Under the pieces are notes generated by a model, which worked only from the letters and a program-made list of their open reading frames with translations, was not told the DNA's origin and made no database searches. Shown here in pieces: positions 46,704-56,240 of a stretch of 64,000 nt of DNA. The stretch's first letter is position 1. Each line of letters begins with the position of its first letter. A program made the translations under genes and the position numbers. Location of the stretch: positions 30,953 to 94,952 of the forward strand of contig CAZUDB010000005.1 in the NCBI GenBank assembly GCA_964619055.1, given 5' to 3'. Source of the stretch: CAYVUM01 sp964619055 (GTDB lineage Bacteria > Pseudomonadota > Alphaproteobacteria > Rhodospirillales > Defluviicoccaceae).

Positions 46704-47798
46704 ATGATACTACCAGCCGACGACGACGAGACCACAGCCGCCACCGAAGGCGACGTCAGGGCGGCCGATCCTGCCGCAGAATGGGAAGCAATGCTTGCCG
46801 ACGGCCAGGATGACGGTAGCGGTGCGGGCGCTGTCCTCAACCAGGACGAAATCGACAGCTTGCTCGGCTTCGACGGTAGTGCTCAGAACGGTCAGTCCCG
46901 CTCCGGCATTGATGCCATCCTCAACAGCGCACTCGTTTCTTACGAGCGGCTACCGATGCTGGAGGTGGTCTTTGACCGGCTCGTCCGCTTAATGTCCACG
47001 AGCCTTCGCAACTTCACCTCCGACAATGTCGAAGTGTCGTTGGACAGCATCGTTTCGACTCGGTTCGGCGATTACCTTAATGCCGTTCCGCTGCCGGCAA
47101 TCCTCAGCGTCATTAAGGCGGAGGAATGGGACAACTACGGCCTGATCACTGTCGACTCCGCGCTGATCTATTCGATCGTCGACGTGCTGCTCGGGGGGCG
47201 GCGCGGCACAGCGGCGATGCGGGTCGAGGGGCGTCCATACACGACCATCGAGCGGAGCCTAGTTGAGCGGATGATCGAGGTCATCCTGATCGATTTGGGC
47301 GCGGCCTTCGAGCCCTTGAGTCCGGTGACCTTCCGATTTGACCGTCTAGAGACCAATCCCCGCTTCACGACGATTTCACGACCCTCCAACGCTGCCATCG
47401 TGGCGCGTGTACGCATCGACATGGAGGATCGCGGCGGCCGTATGGAGTTACTGTTGCCCTACGCGACCCTGGAGCCGGTTCGTGAGCTGCTGCTGCAAAT
47501 GTTCATGGGCGAAAAATTCGGTCGGGACTCGATCTGGGAGCAACACCTGGCCGACGAGCTTTGGCACACGAACATCGAACTTGTGGCGGTCATGGATGAG
47601 CGAACCATCCGGCTTGGCGAGATCTTTGAATTAGAGGTCGGCAGCCGGCTGATGTTCAACGCCACACCCGAATCCGTTGTCGAAATGCGATGCGGCCATG
47701 TCCCGATGTACACGGGCGCGATGGGACGCAAAGGCGAGCGCATTGCCATCCAGGTCGATCAGCACGTCGATCGTTGGAAGACCAAGGGAACCATGTGA
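46704..47798 (+). CDS. fliM: Flagellar motor switch protein FliM
   Basis: A 364-residue cytoplasmic C-ring protein. An N-terminal tail of about 45 acidic residues precedes the CheY-binding motif LNQDEIDSLLGFD. The middle domain has the segment TSLRNFTSDNVEVSLDSI, and the C-terminal FliN-like domain begins near DELWHTNIELVAVMDE. The stop overlaps the next start (TGATG). Confidence 0.95.
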   Translation: MILPADDDETTAATEGDVRAADPAAEWEAMLADGQDDGSGAGAVLNQDEIDSLLGFDGSAQNGQSRSGIDAILNSALVSYERLPMLEVVFDRLVRLMSTSLRNFTSDNVEVSLDSIVSTRFGDYLNAVPLPAILSVIKAEEWDNYGLITVDSALIYSIVDVLLGGRRGTAAMRVEGRPYTTIERSLVERMIEVILIDLGAAFEPLSPVTFRFDRLETNPRFTTISRPSNAAIVARVRIDMEDRGGRMELLLPYATLEPVRELLLQMFMGEKFGRDSIWEQHLADELWHTNIELVAVMDERTIRLGEIFELEVGSRLMFNATPESVVEMRCGHVPMYTGAMGRKGERIAIQVDQHVDRWKTKGTM

Positions 47799-48427
47799 TG
47801 TGGACCGTTGCCCTCGATCTGATTGTGGCCCTGTTGCTGGTGGCGACGATTGGCTACGCTATCCGTCTTGATCGCCGCCTGCGCACCGTTCGTCGTGAAC
47901 GCGCCGATTTAGAACGGGTCGCCACCAATTTCGAAGCCGCTATCGGACGCGCCGAGGAAGGGCTTTCTGCCATTAAGGCAACGGCCGAACAGGTTCAGGG
48001 AGGCCGGGAAGAGGCGAAGCGGCTCCACGATGATCTTAACTTCCTGATCGAACGGGCCGATGGCTTGGCTGATCGGTTGGAGCACGCTGTCCGGTCTGCT
48101 CGCGATGTGGCGAAACAGTCTCGAGTCGATCCGCTGGAGGACCACCACGGACCGCGCTCCGCGCAGTTCACGGGTCGCGCCGGTAGAGGTGCCGGTGCGG
48201 GACGATCGGCCGCTCGCTCGCGGGTGGGTGATCCGAGCACCGACGAGCCCGACCATCGATGGCGACCGCAGATGGATCAGCCGGCACCCCCGTCGTCAAC
48301 CGGGATAGGAGCTTCGCGTCCGCTCGCGGCGGCTCTCATGTCCAAGATGGCCGCCACAGGCCGGGAGGCACCGCCGACGAGTGACAGCGAGCGTGAATTG
48401 CTGGCTGCCCTGGCGGCCAGGCGCTAG
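47798..48427 (+). CDS. DUF6468-type flagellar-associated membrane protein
   Basis: 209 residues from the ATG at 47798, which overlaps the fliM stop. One N-terminal membrane helix (about residues 3-21) is followed by a coiled-coil part (ERADLERVATNFEAAIGRAE to DDLNFLIERADGLADRLEHA). The rest is Arg/Gly/Pro-rich. It matches the protein usually labelled DUF6468 next to fliM in alphaproteobacteria. Function is unknown; position argues for the motor. Confidence 0.7.
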   Translation: MWTVALDLIVALLLVATIGYAIRLDRRLRTVRRERADLERVATNFEAAIGRAEEGLSAIKATAEQVQGGREEAKRLHDDLNFLIERADGLADRLEHAVRSARDVAKQSRVDPLEDHHGPRSAQFTGRAGRGAGAGRSAARSRVGDPSTDEPDHRWRPQMDQPAPPSSTGIGASRPLAAALMSKMAATGREAPPTSDSERELLAALAARR

Positions 48428-48443
48428 GGGGGTAAGCCTTGCC

Positions 48444-49241
48444 ATGAGTCGATCACGCCCCGCACCGCGGCGCTTGCCGGGCCTGTTGCCAACCATCGCA
48501 GTGGCCGCATCGTTGGCGCTTGTCGCTCGCATCAGTCTGATTTGGTCCGATGTTCAAAGCATGTCGGCGACCGGCTTGGTGATTTCTGATGCCCAGGCGG
48601 CATCGAGTGACGAGGCGACGGATACGGCTGCGGGCTCGGAGCCTGCACCGTCGGCGGCGGGGGGGGAGCCGGCTGCGGACCATGCAGGCACCTCGACAGC
48701 CGGAGAGGATGAGGCCGCAACGCCGAGTGATGCCGCAGAACATCGGACAACGACTGGAGAGACGCTCGTCGAGCCCGATGCGCGCGATGATCGCGGCATG
48801 GACCTAAGTGCCGCCGAAATGGAGGTGCTGCAACAGCTTGCCCGACGTCGCCAACTTTTGGATGAACGCGAACAGACCATTGGCGACCGTGCCGCGCTGC
48901 TGGAAGCTGCTGAAGCGCGTATCGAAGGCAAAGTTCAGGAACTACGGGATCTGCGGGCAACTCTCGAACAGCTGATTGCCACGTACGAACAGCACGAAGA
49001 CGCCAAAATCGCATCCTTGGTCAAAATCTATGAAAACATGAAGCCAAAAGACGCCGCCAAGATTTTCGAGGAACTAGGGTTGGAAACGCTGCTCCCGGTC
49101 GCGGAAAAAATGAAAGAGCGTAAGCTGGCGGCGATTATGGCCAAAATGAATCCAAGCAAAGCGAAAGAAGTTACTGTTGAGTTGGCCCGGCTACGCAGTA
49201 TTCCCAGGCGCGGCCGTACCGCCGATGAGCCGGCCGGCTAG
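48444..49241 (+). CDS. MotE-like motor protein
   Basis: 265 residues from the ATG at 48444. An N-terminal hydrophobic segment leads into a long Ala/Glu/Thr-rich low-complexity part. The C-terminal half is a coiled coil (LLEAAEARIEGKVQELRDLR) followed by the MgtE_N/MotE-like ending (AKIASLVKIYENMKPKDAAK and KLAAIMAKMNPSKAKEVTVE). In rhizobia MotE is a chaperone for MotC. Downstream genes encode the MotB-like pair. Confidence 0.75.
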   Translation: MSRSRPAPRRLPGLLPTIAVAASLALVARISLIWSDVQSMSATGLVISDAQAASSDEATDTAAGSEPAPSAAGGEPAADHAGTSTAGEDEAATPSDAAEHRTTTGETLVEPDARDDRGMDLSAAEMEVLQQLARRRQLLDEREQTIGDRAALLEAAEARIEGKVQELRDLRATLEQLIATYEQHEDAKIASLVKIYENMKPKDAAKIFEELGLETLLPVAEKMKERKLAAIMAKMNPSKAKEVTVELARLRSIPRRGRTADEPAG

Positions 49242-49257
49242 GGTCGGCGGTGCCGTG

Positions 49258-50079
49258 ATGCCCACCTTAGAAGCTATCCACTTTCGGGCCGACAGCACTG
49301 ATCGGGAAAGCCCAACTGCGGAGCACGGCACCGCTGGGCCGCACCGGTGGAACCGTCCGTCTGCGGATGGCGCCGGATCGGCCGCGGTGCTGAAACTTTG
49401 GGTCGTCCGGCATAGGTGCGCAGCTACACGCAAGACGGCCCAGCGGTTGGCACGGCCAACGGCCTCCATCTACCTGTCGCTTGTCCTGATGATCGTCGCC
49501 TTTTTCCTGGTGTTGATCGCGATTTCCCGCCCCGATCAGTCGCGAAGCGATATGGCGCTGCAGAGCCTGGTTGCGACATTTGCGGTGCCATCGCCGGTTG
49601 CCCGGGAGGAAAAGATCGCCGTCGTCAAGAGCGGTGATGTGCTGGACGGGGCGTCGCCCTTGAAGCCACTCGCCGAAGCCCTGGCCGATCGGCTTTCGCT
49701 GATTGCCGTGGAACACCGGCGCACTGGCTCAGAGCTGTCTTGGACGGTTCCGGAGAGCTTGCTGTTCGTGGACCATTCGCCCCAGCTCCAACCGCAGTCA
49801 CGAGATATCATTGCGCGAATTGCGACCGCGCTGTCGGCCGCGGAAGGTGAGCCGAGCATGGCTGTGGCGGTCCTTTTGCCAGCGGTCGGGCATCACGAAG
49901 GCGTTCGAAGCATCACGCACCAGCGGGCCGGTCGCCTAGCCGAAGCGCTGGAAGCGGCGGGGATCGCTGAAACCCAGCTTTCGGCGGGAATGACGGCGTC
50001 CGACCCGGGCCTGGTTCGATTTCGGTTCCTGGCGGAGGGTGCCATTGGACCCAGTTCCCGTGGCGCAGGTCGTCGTTAA
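49258..50079 (+). CDS. MotB-like membrane protein A
   Basis: 273 residues from the ATG at 49258, 17 bp after the MotE-like gene. One hydrophobic helix at residues 71-90 (IYLSLVLMIVAFFLVLIAIS) is followed by a periplasmic domain. The helix has no acidic residue at the usual MotB place, so it would not conduct protons. The C-terminal domain has a degenerate OmpA/MotB look (HSPQLQPQSRDIIARIATAL, QRAGRLAEALEAAGIAETQL). Function is unknown. Confidence 0.65.
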   Translation: MPTLEAIHFRADSTDRESPTAEHGTAGPHRWNRPSADGAGSAAVLKLWVVRHRCAATRKTAQRLARPTASIYLSLVLMIVAFFLVLIAISRPDQSRSDMALQSLVATFAVPSPVAREEKIAVVKSGDVLDGASPLKPLAEALADRLSLIAVEHRRTGSELSWTVPESLLFVDHSPQLQPQSRDIIARIATALSAAEGEPSMAVAVLLPAVGHHEGVRSITHQRAGRLAEALEAAGIAETQLSAGMTASDPGLVRFRFLAEGAIGPSSRGAGRR

Positions 50080-50094
50080 CGCGGGGCGAAACCG

Positions 50095-50850
50095 TTGGTG
50101 GCCGGTCCCCCACTGCATGCAGATCTCGCGTTACCGATGGTCGCGAATGCTCAACAAACATGGACCGCGAATAACCCTTTCGGGTATAACGACCTCCTGG
50201 TGACGGGCAGGCCCGCAGCGCCGCGACGTGATGGGCGCTGGCTTGTGGTGTTTGCCGATTTGATGTCGTTGCTGCTGGCATTCATTGTTCTGGCCTATTC
50301 CATGCAGGGCGTTGACATCGAACTTTGGCGGAAGACCGTTGACTCCCTGACGCAGAACCTCCGTCCGACGCCGACGGAGCGCGCCGTTGCTCGGGATGAC
50401 CGGCAAGCCGAGCACGGGCAACTCGTTATCGGAGCCGAGCTGGCCTATCTGCAGGCCATCCTCGCCCGGGCACTGGCGAGCAATCCAGCGCTGGTCGGCG
50501 TTGGGGTCCAGCGCGAAGACGACATGCTGTTAATTTCGTTGAGTGAAGCCTCGGTGCACGATGGCGGAAACGATATGTCCGAACAAACCCGTCAGAGTAT
50601 TACAACCATCGGTCAAGTGCTGCGCCATGTGGACAACGGCCTTGCCGTTGTGACACCGGTCCTTGGCCCTGACGCCGCCGGCGAGCGAGAGCGGAGCTGG
50701 ACGCAAGCCCTCGCATACGGCGACGCCGTCGCCCGGCTGTTACGTGAGACCGGATATCCCCAAACTATCGACATTCTGGCCCGACGCACTTCGGCATCGG
50801 CTTTGGTGCAGCTTCAAATTGCGGTTCTGGCGAGCGAGCCCGCACCATGA
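50095..50850 (+). CDS. MotB-like membrane protein B
   Basis: 251 residues from a TTG at 50095, or 237 from the ATG at 50137. The single helix WLVVFADLMSLLLAFIVLAY (about residues 49-68) carries the Asp (residue 55) that in MotB binds protons. The periplasmic part resembles a degenerate OmpA domain (QSITTIGQVLRHVDNGLAVV, QALAYGDAVARLLRETGYPQ). It forms a pair with protein A just before it and overlaps the AMIN/TPR gene by 4 bp (ATGA). Confidence 0.7.
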   Translation: MVAGPPLHADLALPMVANAQQTWTANNPFGYNDLLVTGRPAAPRRDGRWLVVFADLMSLLLAFIVLAYSMQGVDIELWRKTVDSLTQNLRPTPTERAVARDDRQAEHGQLVIGAELAYLQAILARALASNPALVGVGVQREDDMLLISLSEASVHDGGNDMSEQTRQSITTIGQVLRHVDNGLAVVTPVLGPDAAGERERSWTQALAYGDAVARLLRETGYPQTIDILARRTSASALVQLQIAVLASEPAP

Positions 50851-53800
50851 CTAGGCTATCCTTCACGATGCGCGCGAGGTTCGCGGTGCCGGCAGTGTCC
50901 GTTGTGCTTGCGATCTTCTTGGCCGTCGTCGAGCGCTCGCACGCGTTCGAACCGTTGGCTAGCATGGGCGGTGTCGCTGACTTTCGCTTCGTTCTGGCAC
51001 AAGCCGATGCTGCACCTGCGGAAACCCCGCCAAACGTGAGATTGCGCACGGGCGAGCACAAAACCCATAGCCGCCTGGTCTTCGATTGGCCGCGCAAGGT
51101 CGGTTATCGCGTTGTTGAACAGCCTGGAAACATTACGATCAGCTTCGATCAAGCGGCCCAATGGAACACAAGTCGTTTGTCCAAACGGCCGGCACGATGG
51201 ATCACCGCCATAGCGGCCCGCACGGCCGCCGGCACCAGTCAGGTTGTTCTCGCCGTCCAACCCGGGGTCCGGGTTAGTCACCTGCGCGTCGGGCCCAAGG
51301 TGGTGATCGATATCTTTCCACCGGATGAGCGTGCGGAACAGGGGAAGCAGGCGAAGAACGTGGCCACGCCGCCATCCACTACTCCGCCCGAGCCAACGAA
51401 GATCCGCCCAGCTAGAACCAAGCCGGCAGTGCCGTTGCTACCGGCGGGCTCCGCTGAGATGGCTTCGGCTGTGCCATCATCCGAAGCCGCTCCGGCCCCC
51501 GTATCGCCGGAACGATCGCCTATTGTGGAAAGTCGGTCCCCGGCCATTGATCTGGGCCCGCCGCCAGCACCGACTTTGGCGGTCGAGGTTCTGCCCACTC
51601 GCCCGACCGCGTTTTCGGGACACCCGTTCGCGCTCCCGGAGGCTGTTCGTGCCGTCGCCGCTTTCGAGCGCGCTGGCAGCCTCTGGCTCGTCCTCGCCGG
51701 TGAGTATGAGCTGGATCTCGATGGCTTAGCGGTGACGCTTGGCGTCGATCACGCTGACGAGGTGGTCGCGGCCGGGGCGACGGTGGTGCGCCTGGGCGCG
51801 CGGGAGGATGCAACAATTGCGCTTCATCATGACGGCGCGCGCTGGTTCGTCCTTGCTCCTGACAGCGCCGGGACCAGCGATGAGAGGTCAGTAATTGTAC
51901 CACAGCGGATCGACAAGCCGGCCCTTGGCCCGAGATTGTGGCTGGAGGTGGCGGACCCAGGCCAACCGGTCATCGTGACCGATCCGGGCGTTCGTGACAC
52001 GCTGGTTGTCGTGCCGGTTCCGCCGCCCGTGGCGGCCATCGCGCACGATTTTGCGTATGCCCAATTGACGCTGTTGAGAACCTTACACGGTATTGCCTTC
52101 GCGCCCCGTGTTGATGACGTGGAGACGCGATCCCTGCGTCGCGGTGTCGAGATTGACGTTCGATCCGGCCTGCTGCTGTCGGATCAGCCGGCTGATCCAG
52201 CGGCCTCGGTCGCTGTGATCGGAGAGGCTGGAGATCAGAGCCGCATTGTTGCACCCATGGAATGGCTCAATCCGCGCACACGCGGCTTCTCGGCCGAGCG
52301 CAAGCGCCTCATCCGGGCTGTTGTGCGCGCGACCCCGCAACAGATCGAGGACGCGCGGTTCGATCTGGTCCGGTTTTACTTGAACTACGGTTTTGGCGCC
52401 GAAGCGCTTGGGGTACTGAATCTCATAGCGGCTGATCGGGAGGGCGTTGAGGCGGAGCAGCCGTTTCGGTTTCTGCGTGGAATCGCCCAGTTGTTGATGG
52501 CACGTCCCGATGCGGCACGGGAGGACCTTGAGCATCCGGCTCTCGACGCAGTTGACGAAGCGGTATTGTGGCGTGGCGTTCTGGCCGTCGCCGAAAACCG
52601 CGCCGACGAAGCCGGCGCGGCCATGGTGGCTGCGGGTTCGATGGTTGTCGAGTATCCGGCCGCCTTACGGCGGTTCGTCCTGCCCGCTCTGGTCGAGGCC
52701 GCGCTAGCCGCCGGGGATCCGGAGAAAGCCGAGCTGTTTTTGGACGTAATGGATGCGACCGAGACCGAACGTCGGGCCCTGGGCCGCATCGCATTGTTGC
52801 GGGGTCGCATTTTGGCCGCCGCCGGCGATCGCGATAGCGCGATTGCCGCGTTTAAGGCCGCGCAGGATAGCGAGGACCAACCGAGCCGGGTTCGGGCCAG
52901 TGTGGAACTGATCGAATTGGCCCTGGCCGATGGCGCCATAACCACCGCCGATGCCCGCGCCAAGCTTGAGAGCTTGCGCTTCCTGTGGCGGGGCGACGGA
53001 TTCGAATTTGCGCTGTTGCAGCGCCTTGGCAACATGCATTTGCACGACGGCGCTTACGGGCCCGGCTTGCGGGCGCTGCGTGAGGCCATTACGCTCTTTC
53101 CGCACCGGCCGGAGGTGGCGGCCATCACGCAGCGGATGGCCGAGACGTTCGAAAGTTTGTTCTTGGGCGAGCAGGGGAACGACCTGCCAGCACTGCGCAC
53201 CATCGCCTTATTCGACGAGTTCCGCGAGCTGACGCCAGCCGGCGGGAGGGGTGATGAAATGATCCGCCGACTAGCCGACCGGCTCGTTGGCGTCGATCTG
53301 CTGGATCGCGCCGGCAACCTGCTTGACGATCAGGTGCGGCACCGCCTCACAGGCAAGGAAAAAGCTCGCGTTGGTGCACGGCTCGCCTTGATCCGGCTAT
53401 TCGATCGGGATGCCGAAGGGGCGCTCGCAGCCCTCAACCAGTCCCGCGCCGGCCCTCTATCGGCCGAGCTGAAGACACAGCGGCGCCACCTTCGCGCCCG
53501 CGCCCTGATGGACGTGGGGCGGGCCCACGATGCCATCGCCCTTCTGGACGGTGACGACAGCCACGACGCGCTTCTGATTCGGGCGGAAATCCACTGGGCT
53601 GCCAGGGATTGGCAGCAAGCTGAGGGCGCGCTTCGCAAACTGGGCGAGGGGCAGGGTATCCGTCCGCACGCGACGCTTGACGAGGAGCAGGCCCGCTACG
53701 TCCTTAATCGCGCGGTGGCGCTCACGTTGGGCGGCGATGAGCGAGCACTGGCTCGTCTCCGTGACGGTTATTCGGACGCCATGAATGCAACCCCGTACCG

Positions 53801-53957
53801 CGACGCCTTTCGCCTGATCGCCGGCGAGGACGTTACGGCAGGCGAGGGTGTGTTCGCTGTTGTCGATCGCCGGCTCGAAGAGGCTGAAGGCTTTCAGGCT
53901 TTCTTGGCCGTCTGGCGGGACCGACTGCGCCAGCAAGACCTCAGCGGCATCAACTAA
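50847..53957 (+). CDS. Large AMIN-like and TPR protein of the motor cluster
   Basis: A 1036-residue exported protein. A signal segment (VSVVLAIFLAVVERSHAFEP) is followed by an AMIN-like domain (about residues 60-160: NVRLRTGEHKTHSRLVFDWP, YRVVEQPGNITISFDQAAQW). A Pro/Ala/Ser linker then leads to a beta-rich part (about 250-450). From about 500 to the end are TPR-like helical pairs (REDLEHPALDAVDEAVLWRG and many others). AMIN domains target peptidoglycan in periplasmic proteins. The gene starts inside the stop of MotB-like B, so it is part of the motor transcript. I do not know a characterised homologue. Confidence 0.7.
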   Translation: MTRLSFTMRARFAVPAVSVVLAIFLAVVERSHAFEPLASMGGVADFRFVLAQADAAPAETPPNVRLRTGEHKTHSRLVFDWPRKVGYRVVEQPGNITISFDQAAQWNTSRLSKRPARWITAIAARTAAGTSQVVLAVQPGVRVSHLRVGPKVVIDIFPPDERAEQGKQAKNVATPPSTTPPEPTKIRPARTKPAVPLLPAGSAEMASAVPSSEAAPAPVSPERSPIVESRSPAIDLGPPPAPTLAVEVLPTRPTAFSGHPFALPEAVRAVAAFERAGSLWLVLAGEYELDLDGLAVTLGVDHADEVVAAGATVVRLGAREDATIALHHDGARWFVLAPDSAGTSDERSVIVPQRIDKPALGPRLWLEVADPGQPVIVTDPGVRDTLVVVPVPPPVAAIAHDFAYAQLTLLRTLHGIAFAPRVDDVETRSLRRGVEIDVRSGLLLSDQPADPAASVAVIGEAGDQSRIVAPMEWLNPRTRGFSAERKRLIRAVVRATPQQIEDARFDLVRFYLNYGFGAEALGVLNLIAADREGVEAEQPFRFLRGIAQLLMARPDAAREDLEHPALDAVDEAVLWRGVLAVAENRADEAGAAMVAAGSMVVEYPAALRRFVLPALVEAALAAGDPEKAELFLDVMDATETERRALGRIALLRGRILAAAGDRDSAIAAFKAAQDSEDQPSRVRASVELIELALADGAITTADARAKLESLRFLWRGDGFEFALLQRLGNMHLHDGAYGPGLRALREAITLFPHRPEVAAITQRMAETFESLFLGEQGNDLPALRTIALFDEFRELTPAGGRGDEMIRRLADRLVGVDLLDRAGNLLDDQVRHRLTGKEKARVGARLALIRLFDRDAEGALAALNQSRAGPLSAELKTQRRHLRARALMDVGRAHDAIALLDGDDSHDALLIRAEIHWAARDWQQAEGALRKLGEGQGIRPHATLDEEQARYVLNRAVALTLGGDERALARLRDGYSDAMNATPYRDAFRLIAGEDVTAGEGVFAVVDRRLEEAEGFQAFLAVWRDRLRQQDLSGIN

Positions 53958-54145
53958 GCCAGTCCATAAGCCTGGTCTTCGCAGCGGCCGTCCGTAGACT
54001 GCTGAACGTCGACTATGCCGCGTGACCGAACCTCGGCCCCGAAAAATCCCTTGCGCCCCAGGTCAGATTGTGTAAAACGCGCGGCTCTTGTGTTCGGTTC
54101 AACCTGTGACGGCGGCGTTCCGCTGGGGAGGTTTCGGAGGTCAAA

Positions 54146-54586
54146 ATGCCAAAAGATGCCATCGACGACATCGATGTCGGCTCGACGTGGTCTGCCGCTG
54201 ACGTGACGGTTGGACCCGATTTTTTCATCGAGAAGGACGGTGTCCGATACGCGGGAGGTCACCTCTTGCTCGATTTATGGGAAGCGAGCAATTTGACAAA
54301 TCCTGAGTTTGTCGAAGTGGCGTTGAGGCGAGCGGCGGAAGCTGCTGGGGCCACCATCCTTCATGCTCATGTCCACCATTTTGGGGAGGGCGAGGGCGTT
54401 TCCGGCGTCGTTGTGTTGGCGGAATCACACATCAGCATTCACACATGGCCGGAACGGGATTTCGCCGCCGTAGACGTGTTCATGTGCGGTGCCTGCGATC
54501 CCATGAAAGCTGTCCCGGTGCTGGAAGCGGAATTCCGACCGGGACGCCTGAAGCTGGCCGAGCACCGCCGGGGTCTGGTTGATTGA
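54146..54586 (+). CDS. speD: S-adenosylmethionine decarboxylase proenzyme
   Basis: A 146-residue prokaryotic type enzyme. Self-cleavage should occur between Glu93 and Ser94 in LAESHISIHTWPE, giving the pyruvoyl group. His99 and Cys114 (VFMCGACDP) fit the other catalytic residues. An N-terminal extension of about 30 residues precedes the family start GGHLLLDLW. It supplies decarboxylated AdoMet to SpeE, whose gene it overlaps by 4 bp. Confidence 0.94.
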   Translation: MPKDAIDDIDVGSTWSAADVTVGPDFFIEKDGVRYAGGHLLLDLWEASNLTNPEFVEVALRRAAEAAGATILHAHVHHFGEGEGVSGVVVLAESHISIHTWPERDFAAVDVFMCGACDPMKAVPVLEAEFRPGRLKLAEHRRGLVD

Positions 54587-55437
54587 CTTGGTTCTCGGAG
54601 ACCCTGCACCTTCCCCTTGGATTTGCGCAGCAGTACCTCGTCGGCCGCGAGATTCATCGTGAGACAACGCCGTTTCAGGATATGATCATATTCGAGAACC
54701 CGACCTTCGGCCGGGTGCTTGTCCTGGATGGCATTATCCAAACCACGGAACGTGACGAATTCGTCTATCACGAGATGATGGCGCACGTACCGCTGTTCGC
54801 CCATGGCATGGCCAAGCGTGTTCTGATTATTGGTGGTGGCGATGGCGGCGTCCTGCGAGAGGTGCTGCGCCATCCCGTGGACGTAGCCGTGATGGTGGAG
54901 ATCGATGGCGCCGTCATCGAGCGCTGCCGGACGCTGATGCCAAGCTTGAGTGCGGGGGCGTTCGATGATCCGCGGGCCGACGTGCGAATCGACGACGGCA
55001 TCCGCTATGTGGCGGAGGCTACGGACCCGTTTGACGCCATCATCGTCGATTCAACCGATCCCGTTGGCCCGGGTGAGGTGTTGTTCACACCGGAGTTTTA
55101 CGCCAATTGCCGTCGTCTGCTCGGCACGTCCGGTGTGATGGTTAACCAATGTGGCGTGCCCATGCTGCAGGGCCCCGAAGTGACGGATGTGCGTGCGCGC
55201 CTTGCGCCCTTGTTCGACGATGTTAGCTTCTACCTAGCGGCGACCGCGTCCTATGTGGGCGGTTTCATGACGATCAGCTGGGCGACGGCCAATCCGCAGC
55301 TGCGCGCTGTTTCAGAAGGCGTCTTAGCCGAGCGCTATGCGGCGGCAGACTTATCAACGCGCTATTACGCGCCGGACGTCCACAAAGCCGCGTTCGCGTT
55401 GCCGCCCTTCATTCGCAGCTTGATGGCCGGACATTAA
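54583..55437 (+). CDS. speE: Polyamine aminopropyltransferase (spermidine synthase)
   Basis: 284 residues from a TTG that overlaps the speD stop (TTGA). MTWFSETLH is the usual start. The AdoMet-type fold has IIGGGDGGVLREVLRHP, MVEIDGAVIERC and DPVGPGEVLFTPEFY. It makes spermidine from putrescine. The operon splits the two parts of the flagellar region. Confidence 0.95.
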   Translation: MTWFSETLHLPLGFAQQYLVGREIHRETTPFQDMIIFENPTFGRVLVLDGIIQTTERDEFVYHEMMAHVPLFAHGMAKRVLIIGGGDGGVLREVLRHPVDVAVMVEIDGAVIERCRTLMPSLSAGAFDDPRADVRIDDGIRYVAEATDPFDAIIVDSTDPVGPGEVLFTPEFYANCRRLLGTSGVMVNQCGVPMLQGPEVTDVRARLAPLFDDVSFYLAATASYVGGFMTISWATANPQLRAVSEGVLAERYAAADLSTRYYAPDVHKAAFALPPFIRSLMAGH

Positions 55438-55518
55438 CGGACGGCTTGAGCAAACGCCGACCAACGTTTCGCGGTGGCTTAACCTCTCGTCGGCGCGTGA
55501 CACCGAGCGTAACGACGG

Positions 55519-56037
55519 TCAGTCGCCAGCTTTCGGCATGTACACCGTCAAGACGCCGCTAGACGTGGTCGCGCGCAGGCTGTCCTGATCGGCAGCGCTT
55601 GGTACTCTAAAGCTCCGCCGAAACGGTCCATAATGCCGCTCGGCCATATGGACCTGAATGCCTTCATGAAGGTTATGGGGTCGTTTATCGCCGTAAACGG
55701 TCAACACTCCTTCGGCCAGGGCCACCTCAATGTCGTCCTCGTCCACACCGGGCAACTCGAGCGTCAACAGGAACCCATCCTCGGTTTCCGTCATGTCTGC
55801 GCGCGGCATAACCTCGCCCGGATCCCCGATCTCCAGCTCGATCCTGGCAAAGGGATTGTAGCCAGCTCCCCGCCAGCGAAATGGCGGCCGACACTCCTTA
55901 AGGAAATCCTCGAACAGACGGTCAAGCTCACTCCGGAGCGTCAGGAATGATTGATCAACGCGCAGCGGGTTGGCCGGGGTTGATTTGCTTGTGCTGCCAC
56001 CGTCCTTGGTGCCACCCGTTGCGGCGGGCTTGCTCAT
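55519..56037 (-). CDS. Hsp20 small heat shock protein
   Basis: 172 residues from the ATG at 56037, preceded by GGAGGA. The alpha-crystallin domain runs from PRADMTETEDGFLLTLELPG to the last strand SSGVLTVYMPKAGD. It is an ATP-independent chaperone. No ROSE-type RNA thermometer could be recognised upstream. It is on the minus strand, after fliP. Confidence 0.9.
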   Translation of the reverse strand: MSKPAATGGTKDGGSTSKSTPANPLRVDQSFLTLRSELDRLFEDFLKECRPPFRWRGAGYNPFARIELEIGDPGEVMPRADMTETEDGFLLTLELPGVDEDDIEVALAEGVLTVYGDKRPHNLHEGIQVHMAERHYGPFRRSFRVPSAADQDSLRATTSSGVLTVYMPKAGD

Positions 56038-56240
56038 TGTGCGTGTCCTCCAGGCTGTCATTAATTGACCGCCGATCCAGTGGACTTGGCCGCACCAGCG
56101 GCGACGCAAAGACCAGCTTCCCGAGCGGGTCCGATCCGTTTGTGGACCGATAGACATTAGACATAAGATTTAAGGGCGCACGAAGCACCAATTTCTTTGT
56201 CGAATTCGCGGGACAAATCGCCGTGGTTCTGAAGGGGTCG

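Noticed and set aside
56038..56240. RNA thermometer (ROSE) or sigma-32 promoter before hsp20
   Set aside because: No characteristic motif could be aligned; a GGGGT/ACCCC hairpin at the fliP end is too short to be meaningful.
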